Shown here in pieces: positions 1-4,245 of a stretch of 5,812 bases of DNA (within the stretch, counting starts at the first letter, position 1; every line of letters starts with the position of its first letter). The stretch is taken from contig JAUYPN010000049.1 in assembly GCA_030695725.1 (NCBI GenBank), positions 1-5,812 of the forward strand, in the 5' to 3' direction. Both the position numbers and the translations under genes were made by a program. A model generated the notes under the pieces. It saw nothing but the letters and a program-made list of their open reading frames with translations, ran no database searches and was not told where the DNA came from. This DNA comes from Candidatus Omnitrophota bacterium. Lineage in GTDB: Bacteria > Omnitrophota > Gorgyraeia > 2-01-FULL-45-10.

Positions 1-179
1 ATCCCGTGTATGACAAGCTGGTCAAGACGCACTCGACCCTTAAGGCGCACGACGAGAAGAACGCCGCGAAGATAGGCGATACGGTGAAGATCGAAGAGAC
101 GAGGCCCATCTCAAAGACCAAGAGATGGAGATTAGTTGAGATCATAAACCCCTCGGCAAAAGCTCGGGGTTTATCCTGA
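1..179 (+). CDS. rpsQ: 30S ribosomal protein S17, 3' part only
   Basis: The C-terminal 58 residues of S17 are present; the start lies before the window. S17 is a primary 16S rRNA-binding protein of the small subunit, with an OB fold. The reading frame (first full codon at base 3) gives PVYDKLVKTHSTLKAHDE, then GDTVKIEE and RPISKTKRWRLVEII, the typical end of the family. Family members usually stop within a few residues of the RWxLVEII stretch. Here the frame runs on through about nine extra residues (PSAKARGLS) encoded by a palindromic repeat, and the TGA stop lies inside that repeat's inner stem. The tail is therefore probably an acquired, non-conserved extension. The position just before rplN matches the usual S10-spc gene order. 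Identity is secure from the conserved C-terminal motif. Confidence 0.95.
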   Translation, partial: PVYDKLVKTHSTLKAHDEKNAAKIGDTVKIEETRPISKTKRWRLVEIINPSAKARGLS

Positions 180-192
180 GCGAAGCCGAAGG
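150..192 (+). repeat. Palindromic repeat element, copy 1, at the rpsQ/rplN junction
   Basis: This is a long imperfect hairpin. The outer arms 150-157 and 185-192 pair at seven of eight positions (C152 faces A190). After an internal loop (158-161 against 182-184), the inner arms 162-169 (GCTCGGGG) and 174-181 (TCCTGAGC) pair at all eight positions, counting two G-T wobbles, around a TTTA loop. No T-run follows, so it is not a standard terminator. It overlaps the last codons and the stop of rpsQ and ends 31 bases before rplN, leaving that gene's ribosome binding region free. It has the same plan as the element at 3101-3169. The CCTGAGCGAAG...CGAAGG core resembles short intergenic repeats seen in many bacterial genomes; that is recall, not a search result. 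Confidence 0.7.
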
Positions 193-223
193 ATAAAGAA
201 ACTGTAAAGAGCGAAGGTTAAAA

Positions 224-592
224 ATGATAAGAATGAGATCGATAGTAGATGTGGCCGATAACACCGGAGCGCGTAAAGCATCCATGATAGGCGTAATAGG
301 GCGTTCCAATAAAAAATATGCCGACATAGGCGATATCATAACCTGTAATATAAAAGAGGCCTCGCCGGACGCCACAGTTAAGAACCACGAGGTATGCAAG
401 GGCGTGGTAGTGAGGACCGCCGCTCCGATAAAGAGGGCGGACGGAAGCATATTGAGATTCGACAGAAACGCGGTCGTTATAATAGATCTGCAGATGAATC
501 CCAGGGGAACGAGGATCTTCGGGCCTGTGGCCAGAGAGCTCAGGGATAAGAACTTTATGAAGATCATATCGCTCGCTCCGGAGGTCATATAG
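224..592 (+). CDS. rplN: 50S ribosomal protein L14
   Basis: L14 (122 residues, the normal family length) binds 23S rRNA at the subunit interface and helps form bridges to 16S rRNA. The protein shows the N-terminal VADNTGARK motif (residues 10-18), KYADIGDII (31-39), the conserved GVVVRTAAPIKRADGS region (60-75) with RFDRNAVVII following, and the C-terminal NPRGTRIFGPVARELR block (92-107). The ATG at 224 puts the family's usual MI-x-M start in place and has a weak GAAGG about 7 bases upstream. It is separated from rpsQ by 44 bases that include repeat copy 1, and from rplX by 2 bases, so L14 and L24 are probably translationally coupled. Nothing in the protein is unusual. Confidence 0.98.
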   Translation: MIRMRSIVDVADNTGARKASMIGVIGRSNKKYADIGDIITCNIKEASPDATVKNHEVCKGVVVRTAAPIKRADGSILRFDRNAVVIIDLQMNPRGTRIFGPVARELRDKNFMKIISLAPEVI

Positions 593-594
593 AT

Positions 595-906
595 ATGAAC
601 AAAATCAAGAAGCATGACACTGTCTTTGTCCTCACGGGAAGGGACAAGGGTAAGACCGGCAGGGTATTCAGGGTCTATCCGGCCAGAGAGAGGGCCCTCG
701 TCGAAGGCATTAATTACGTGAAGAAGCACATGAGGAAGTCGCAGGATAATCCTCAGGGCGGTATCGTGCAGAAGGAGAGCTCCATACACCTATCAAATCT
801 TGCGCTCTTCTGCAAGACGTGCAATAAGCACGCGCGCGTGGGTTTCAGCAGCCTGGCGGACGGAACGAAGTCGAGATATTGCAAGCGCTGCAAAGAGGTG
901 ATCTGA
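595..906 (+). CDS. rplX: 50S ribosomal protein L24 with C-terminal zinc ribbon
   Basis: L24 (103 residues) is an early 23S rRNA-binding protein that starts 50S assembly and sits near the exit tunnel opening. An N-terminal KOW domain is visible (residues about 4-34, with TGRDKGKTGRV), followed by VEGINYVKKHMR and the NPQGGIVQKESSIHLSN block. The C-terminal part carries two CxxC pairs, Cys73/Cys76 and Cys96/Cys99, which should form a small zinc ribbon. That four-cysteine form is known in many bacteria, whereas E. coli L24 lacks it. GGAGG lies about 10 bases before the ATG, inside the end of rplN. The stop is 2 bases before rplE. Confidence 0.97.
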   Translation: MNKIKKHDTVFVLTGRDKGKTGRVFRVYPARERALVEGINYVKKHMRKSQDNPQGGIVQKESSIHLSNLALFCKTCNKHARVGFSSLADGTKSRYCKRCKEVI

Positions 907-908
907 CG

Positions 909-1466
909 ATGGCTACACCAAGACTTTTAGAAGCATATAGAAAAAATATAGTGCCCGAGATGGTAAAGACGTTTGGCTATAAAAACAACCTTGAGGCTCC
1001 CAAGCTTCAGAAGATAGTCATAAACGTCGGATTGGGAGAGGCCGCGCAGGACATAAAGATGCTCGAGGCGGCGCAGAATGAGCTGGCGGCGATAACCGGG
1101 CAGAAACCGTTAACGACCAGAGCCAAAAAATCGATAGCGAATTTTAAGATCCGCAAGGGGCTGCCCATAGGCTGCAAGGTCACCTTGAGAAGGGCTATGA
1201 TGTATGAGTTCCTCGACAGGCTGATATCCATCGCCATACCGAGGATCAGGGACTTTAGGGGCCTTCCCACGAGCTCATTCGATAAGGGCGGGAATTATTC
1301 ATTCGGCCTGAATGAACAGGTGATATTCGCCGAAGTGGATGTTGACAAAGTAATGAAGACGCATGGGATGGATATAACCATAGTTACGAACGCCAAGAGC
1401 AAAGAAGAGGCTTTCTCTTTATTGAAACTCTTCGGCATGCCGTTCAAAAAAGATAAGCAGGTATAA
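909..1466 (+). CDS. rplE: 50S ribosomal protein L5
   Basis: L5 (185 residues) is part of the 5S rRNP with 5S rRNA and L18 in the central protuberance, and contacts the P-site tRNA. Family marks are PKLQKIVINVGLGEA (31-45), TGQKPLTTRAKKSIANFKIRKG (63-84), PRIRDFRGL (111-119) and GMDITIVT (153-160). The frame is open 30 bases further upstream to a TTG inside rplX. The ATG at 909 is preferred because it gives the standard MATPRLLEAY start and because a strong GAGGTGA (895-901 region) sits 7 bases before it. In E. coli the rplX/rplE junction is where S8 represses the operon. I see only a short 5-bp inverted repeat here and cannot support an S8 site. Confidence 0.98.
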   Translation: MATPRLLEAYRKNIVPEMVKTFGYKNNLEAPKLQKIVINVGLGEAAQDIKMLEAAQNELAAITGQKPLTTRAKKSIANFKIRKGLPIGCKVTLRRAMMYEFLDRLISIAIPRIRDFRGLPTSSFDKGGNYSFGLNEQVIFAEVDVDKVMKTHGMDITIVTNAKSKEEAFSLLKLFGMPFKKDKQV

Positions 1467-1473
1467 AGATAAG

Positions 1474-1659
1474 ATGGCAAAGACATCGTTAATAGTAAAA
1501 TGCAACAGGAAGCAGAAGTTCAAAGTGAGACAATATCACAGGTGCAAGCTTTGCGGCAGGCCCCGCGGGTATATAGGCCGCTTCCAGCTGTGCAGGATCT
1601 GTTTCAGGGAGCTTGCTTCCAGAGGCGAGATACCGGGCGTGGTTAAGGCCAGCTGGTAG
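1474..1659 (+). CDS. rpsZ: 30S ribosomal protein S14, zinc-binding (type Z)
   Basis: The short, zinc-dependent form of S14 (61 residues; the zinc-free form is near 100). It binds the 3' domain (head) of 16S rRNA late in assembly. Zinc ligands are Cys24 and Cys27 in HRCKLCGRPRG and Cys40 and Cys43 in LCRICFREL, followed by the typical ending GEIPGVVKASW. The ATG at 1474 gives the MAKTSLIVK start normal for this type. The 7-base gap to rplE contains no strong Shine-Dalgarno sequence; an AGG lies too far upstream, so coupling to rplE translation is likely. It is also annotated as rpsN in many genomes. A 97-base gap follows, the longest in the window. Confidence 0.97.
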   Translation: MAKTSLIVKCNRKQKFKVRQYHRCKLCGRPRGYIGRFQLCRICFRELASRGEIPGVVKASW

Positions 1660-1680
1660 CCTTCGTGGCTATGGGCTAGC
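1657..1680 (+). repeat. Overlapping small inverted repeats at the S14 stop codon
   Basis: TAGCC (1657-1661, whose first three bases are the S14 stop codon) can pair with GGCTA (1667-1671) around a TTCGT loop. The second arm overlaps GCTA (1668-1671), which could instead pair with TAGC (1677-1680). The two hairpins exclude each other. The stems are only 4-5 bp, so this may be chance. Confidence 0.3.
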
Positions 1681-1687
1681 AGTAGGC

Positions 1688-1713
1688 ACTAATTTTTTGT
1701 ATAAAAAATTAGT
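1688..1713 (+). repeat. Perfect AT-rich inverted repeat between rpsZ and rpsH
   Basis: ACTAATTTTTT (1688-1698) and AAAAAATTAGT (1703-1713) are exact reverse complements around a 4-base GTAT loop, an 11-bp stem with only one G-C pair. On the + strand the stem is followed by AAAACGC rather than a T-run, and it is not GC-rich, so it is not a classic intrinsic terminator. It could be an RNA processing or stability hairpin, or a protein-binding site on DNA. It is the strongest uninterrupted palindrome in the window. It lies 43 bases before the rpsH start. Confidence 0.7.
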
Positions 1714-1756
1714 AAAACGCAGAATTTAATACAAATGAGTAGGGAGAACGCATAAT

Positions 1757-2155
1757 ATGGCAGTGACAGATTCAATCGCAGATATGCTCACGATAGTGAG
1801 GAACGGCAGCCGCGCGAAGATGCCGGTCGTGGAGGTTAGGGGCTCCAATATGAGCGGGGAGATCCTCAATATATTTAAGAAGAACGACTTCATATCTAAT
1901 TTGAAGCTCATGAAAGACAACAAGCAGGGTATATTGCGTGTGTACCTGAAATACTACAAGGACGGCGCACCGGCCATTCTGGGTATAAAGAGAATCTCGA
2001 AGCCGGGTTTGCGTATTTACAAAAAGACAGATGAATTGCCGAAAGTGTACGGCGGGCTCGGGATTGCTGTCATATCGACCTCCAAAGGGATTATGACCGA
2101 TACCCAGGCGCGTGAGGAAAAACTTGGCGGCGAAGTGATCTGCTATATTTGGTGA
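1757..2155 (+). CDS. rpsH: 30S ribosomal protein S8
   Basis: S8 (132 residues, normal length) binds the central domain of 16S rRNA (helices 20-22/25) and is required for 30S platform assembly. In E. coli it is also the translational repressor of this operon. The protein begins TDSIADMLTIVRNGSRAK (4-21), a family hallmark, has KRISKPGLRIY (78-88), the ISTSKGIMTDTQARE signature (106-120) and ends GGEVICYIW. The ATG at 1757 is preceded by AGGGAGA about 9-10 bases away. It stands behind a 97-base gap with inverted repeats, so it may have its own transcript end or start, but I cannot point to a convincing promoter. It is followed after 4 bases by rplF. Confidence 0.98.
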   Translation: MAVTDSIADMLTIVRNGSRAKMPVVEVRGSNMSGEILNIFKKNDFISNLKLMKDNKQGILRVYLKYYKDGAPAILGIKRISKPGLRIYKKTDELPKVYGGLGIAVISTSKGIMTDTQAREEKLGGEVICYIW

Positions 2156-2159
2156 AAAT

Positions 2160-2714
2160 ATGTCAAGAATAGGAAAGAAACCTGTAGATCTACCGGGCGG
2201 CGTGAAGGCGGCGGTGGCTAACAATGTCATAACCGTCGAAGGCCCAAAAGGAAAGCTTACGCTGAGCATTCCGCAGAAATTTAAAGTAGAAGTTAAGGAC
2301 AACAAAGTAACGGTTATGAGGCCTTCCGACGCGAAGCAGGATAAAGCGACTCACGGGCTTATCAGAAGTTTGATCAATAACATGGCTATAGGAGTGTCGG
2401 CCGGCTATGTCAAAGAGCTCGAGATCTCGGGAGTAGGTTTCAAGGCGGCGGTCCAAGGTAAAGTCTTGAACCTGCAGCTAAGCTATACGCACCCTGTAAA
2501 TTTCAATATTCCGGACGGAGTTACGGTGGAGACGCCGAAGCCGACCAGTATAATAATTAAAGGAATAGACAAGACCAAAGTCGGCGAAGCCGCCGCAAAG
2601 ATACGGGATTATTACAGGCCGGAGCCTTACAAGGGCAAGGGCATAAAGTACGTCAGTGAGCACGTAAGACGTAAAGCCGGTAAGTCTGTAACCGGGGCCG
2701 GCGGCACAGGATAA
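2160..2714 (+). CDS. rplF: 50S ribosomal protein L6
   Basis: L6 (184 residues) binds 23S rRNA helix 97 near the sarcin-ricin loop and supports the factor-binding region. Two repeated L6 folds are apparent: an N-terminal one from MSRIGKKPVDLPGGV through THGLIRSLINNMAIGVSAGY (65-83), and a C-terminal one from LEISGVGFKAAVQGKVLNLQLS (87-108) to the family signature PEPYKGKGIKY (154-164). GGTGA lies 5 bases before the ATG and overlaps the end of rpsH, so the two genes are probably coupled. The protein ends in a short Gly/Thr-rich tail (GAGGTG). No oddities. Confidence 0.98.
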   Translation: MSRIGKKPVDLPGGVKAAVANNVITVEGPKGKLTLSIPQKFKVEVKDNKVTVMRPSDAKQDKATHGLIRSLINNMAIGVSAGYVKELEISGVGFKAAVQGKVLNLQLSYTHPVNFNIPDGVTVETPKPTSIIIKGIDKTKVGEAAAKIRDYYRPEPYKGKGIKYVSEHVRRKAGKSVTGAGGTG

Positions 2715-2727
2715 AAGGAATTTTAAA

Positions 2728-3099
2728 ATGATCACTAAGTGGATAAAGATATCGGGTAGGGAGAAGAGGCATTTGCGCATAAGGAAGAAGATCGTAGGCA
2801 CGATCGAGAGGCCGCGCCTGAGTATACGCAGAAGCACGGGGCATCTTTACGCGCAGATAGTGGACGATACTACCGGTAGGACGCTCGTTTCGCTCTCGAC
2901 CCTTTCGGCGGATCTGAAGGACAAGATCAAAAAAGACGCGGGCAATGTCAAGGGCGCCGTGATCCTCGGCTCGGCTTTGGCCGAAATGTGCAAGAAAAAG
3001 AGCATAGTCAAAGTCGTTTTTGACAGGGCCGGATATCTTTATCACGGCAGGGTCAAGGCGCTGGCTGAAGCGGCGCGAAAGGGCGGCTTAAGTTTCTAA
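2728..3099 (+). CDS. rplR: 50S ribosomal protein L18
   Basis: L18 (123 residues) binds 5S rRNA and, with L5, builds the central protuberance. The N-terminal basic segment (REKRHLRIRKKI, 11-22) is the rRNA-binding arm. It is followed by ERPRLSIRRSTGHLYAQIVDD (27-47), VFDRAGYLYHGRVKALAEAARKGGL (97-121) and a C-terminal Phe, the standard family ending. AAGGA lies about 8-9 bases before the ATG in a 13-base gap after rplF. Its stop codon is one base before repeat copy 2, so the repeat directly abuts the end of the gene without changing the protein. Confidence 0.98.
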   Translation: MITKWIKISGREKRHLRIRKKIVGTIERPRLSIRRSTGHLYAQIVDDTTGRTLVSLSTLSADLKDKIKKDAGNVKGAVILGSALAEMCKKKSIVKVVFDRAGYLYHGRVKALAEAARKGGLSF

Positions 3100-3100
3100 A

Positions 3101-3169
3101 ACCTTTCGATGGTGCTCAGGGTTTTACCCCGAGCAAGCGACGAACGAAGTGAGGAGCGCGTCGAGGGGT
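3101..3169 (+). repeat. Palindromic repeat element, copy 2, in the rplR-rpsE gap
   Basis: The outer arms 3101-3109 (ACCTTTCGA) and 3161-3169 (TCGAGGGGT) pair at all nine positions, counting two G-T wobbles. Inside, 3114-3122 (GCTCAGGGT) pairs with 3126-3134 (ACCCCGAGC) at eight of nine positions around a TTT loop. A further purine-rich stretch (3135-3160, containing GAACGAAGTGAGGAGCG) lies between the inner hairpin and the right outer arm. The plan matches copy 1 at 150-192 in the same orientation; copy 2 is longer because of that stretch. It begins 1 base after the rplR stop and ends 21 bases before the preferred rpsE start. No T-run follows the hairpins, so termination is unlikely. Confidence 0.7.
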
Positions 3170-3178
3170 TATATACAA

Positions 3179-3187
3179 GAGGGGGAA
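3179..3187 (+). promoter_or_regulatory. Ribosome binding site that selects the TTG start of rpsE
   Basis: A purine block, GAGGGGGAA, has its GAGG 8 bases before the TTG at 3191. No comparable sequence stands at the right distance before the in-frame GTG at 3149, which lies inside repeat copy 2. This supports TTG 3191 as the true start. Confidence 0.7.
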
Positions 3188-3190
3188 GAA

Positions 3191-3805
3191 TTGGTAAATC
3201 CTAACACAGATAACGGTAAAGAGATCAAGAAGGAAGAGCCCGTGAAAGATCCCGTGAAAGAGCAGGCGGAAAGGCCGGCGAGGCCGGCTAGGCCGTCAAG
3301 GCCATCAAGGCCCAGGGGCCGCGGTTCATCATTTGACAGTCAGCCCAAAGAGTTTATTGAAAAAGTGGTCAACATAAAGAGGGTGGCCAAGGTTTTAAAA
3401 GGCGGGCGCAGATTCTCCTTTAACGCTCTCGTGGTAGCGGGTGACGGCAAAGGCAAGGTGGGCTTAGGGTTCGGCAAGGGGAATGAAGTCGCCGACGCCA
3501 TAAGAAAAGCGTTGAACGACGCAAAGAAGAGCTTCTTCAACGTTCCGATGAGAGGAACGACGATACCGCACGAAATGATAGGTCATTTTAAATCGGCGCA
3601 AGTTCTATTAAAGCCGGCCAGGCCGGGAACGGGTGTTATAGCGGGCGGCCCTGTTAGGGCTATCTGCGAAGCCGCCGGCATAAAAGACATACTTACCAAG
3701 AGTTTAGGTTCGGACGCCGCGCTGAACGTGTTGAAAGCCACCATAGTGGGCTTAAAACAGATGAGGTTGGAAAGAAGAGTGGAAAAAGACGAGGGGCAAA
3801 GTTGA
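3191..3805 (+). CDS. rpsE: 30S ribosomal protein S5 with long N-terminal tail
   Basis: S5 (204 residues from the TTG start) lies at the mRNA entry side of the 30S subunit and affects decoding fidelity. The core is canonical: EFIEKVVNIKRVAKVLKGGRRFSF (54-77, including the KGGRR loop where spectinomycin resistance changes map in other species), GDGKGKVGLGFGKGNEV (84-100), RGTTIPHE, LLKPARPGTGVIAGGPVRAICEAAG and LKATIVGLKQMR. The first ~50 residues are a low-complexity Lys/Glu/Pro/Arg tail with five tandem Arg-Pro units (residues 28-41), which E. coli S5 (about 167 residues) lacks. The frame is open up to a GTG at 3149, but that would encode residues from repeat copy 2 and lacks a good binding site. 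The stop overlaps the rplO start by 4 bases. Confidence 0.95.
   Translation: MVNPNTDNGKEIKKEEPVKDPVKEQAERPARPARPSRPSRPRGRGSSFDSQPKEFIEKVVNIKRVAKVLKGGRRFSFNALVVAGDGKGKVGLGFGKGNEVADAIRKALNDAKKSFFNVPMRGTTIPHEMIGHFKSAQVLLKPARPGTGVIAGGPVRAICEAAGIKDILTKSLGSDAALNVLKATIVGLKQMRLERRVEKDEGQS
3272..3313 (+). repeat. Tandem 9-base repeat coding for Arg-Pro-Ala/Ser units in S5
   Basis: Four and two-thirds in-frame units of the pattern AGG-CCx-(GCx or TCA) encode RPA, RPA, RPS, RPS and RP at S5 residues 28-41, then RGRG. The near-identical codons point to growth by replication slippage, a process that can change tail length between strains. Confidence 0.8.
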
Positions 3806-4245
3806 AGATAAATGAGGTAGGCGCGCCTTACGGCGCCAACAGAAAAACGAAGAGGCGCGGAAGAGGAAGCGGCTCCGGCCACGGTAAAACTTCCTGCAGA
3901 GGAAGAAAGGGCGCTAAGAAACGCTCCGGAAGGATGACGAGGCCCGGCTTTGAGGGAGGGCAGATGCAGCTCGTCAGGCGCCTTCCTAAAAAGGGTTTCA
4001 ATGCGCCTTTTAAGAATTCGTATCAGGTGGTGAACGTTGAATCCCTGAACAGGTTCAGCGCAAATTCGGTTATTGGCCCGAAGGAACTTAAGGAAGCGGG
4101 TTTGATAGGGAGCGAGAAGGATTCGATCAAGATACTCGGCACAGGCGAGCTTAAGAAGGCTGTTACTATAAAGGCCCACAAGGTTTCCGAAAGCGCGAAG
4201 AGCAAGCTGGCCGCTGCCGGCGCAAAATTCGAGGTTCTGGCTTAA
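3802..4245 (+). CDS. rplO: 50S ribosomal protein L15
   Basis: L15 (147 residues, normal length) is a late-assembly 23S rRNA-binding protein with a long basic N-terminal extension that reaches into the rRNA core. That extension is plain: RKTKRRGRGSGSGHGKTSCRGRKGAKKRSG (14-43), followed by PGFEGGQMQLVRRLPKKGF (48-66) and the globular C-terminal part ending in TIKAHKVSESAKSKLAAAGAKFEVLA. The start is TTG at 3802, chosen because it restores the family's MKINEV-like beginning and has GAGG (3791-3794) 7 bases upstream. It overlaps the rpsE stop by 4 bases (TTGA), a sign of coupled translation. In many bacteria rpmD (L30) lies between rpsE and rplO; here there is no room for it. Confidence 0.97.
   Translation: MKINEVGAPYGANRKTKRRGRGSGSGHGKTSCRGRKGAKKRSGRMTRPGFEGGQMQLVRRLPKKGFNAPFKNSYQVVNVESLNRFSANSVIGPKELKEAGLIGSEKDSIKILGTGELKKAVTIKAHKVSESAKSKLAAAGAKFEVLA

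Noticed and set aside
142..789. Open frame of 215 codons on the - strand opposite rplN and rplX
   Set aside because: It lies wholly opposite two well-recognised ribosomal protein genes and its translation resembles no family I know. It is a frame shadow.
879..893. Inverted repeat TTGCA-AGCGC-TGCAA just before the rplE ribosome binding site, a possible S8 repressor site
   Set aside because: The stem is only 5 bp and comes from codons of the conserved Cys-Lys-Arg-Cys-Lys zinc knuckle of L24. The features of a helix-21-like S8 site are not visible.
1697..1730. Possible internal promoter before rpsH (TTGTAT and TTTAAT)
   Set aside because: The spacing between the two boxes is about 22 bases, too long for a sigma-70 type promoter, and both matches are weak in an AT-rich stretch.
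1772..2305. Open frame of 177 codons on the - strand opposite rpsH and rplF
   Set aside because: Antisense to conserved genes, no recognisable domain, no ribosome binding site evident. Shadow.
3114..3134. Intrinsic terminator between rplR and rpsE
   Set aside because: The stem is GC-rich, but the T-run is in the loop and not after the stem, and essential genes of the same operon follow immediately.
3583..4179. Open frame of 198 codons on the - strand opposite rpsE and rplO
   Set aside because: Composition follows the complement of the Lys/Arg/Gly-rich sense codons; no domain seen.
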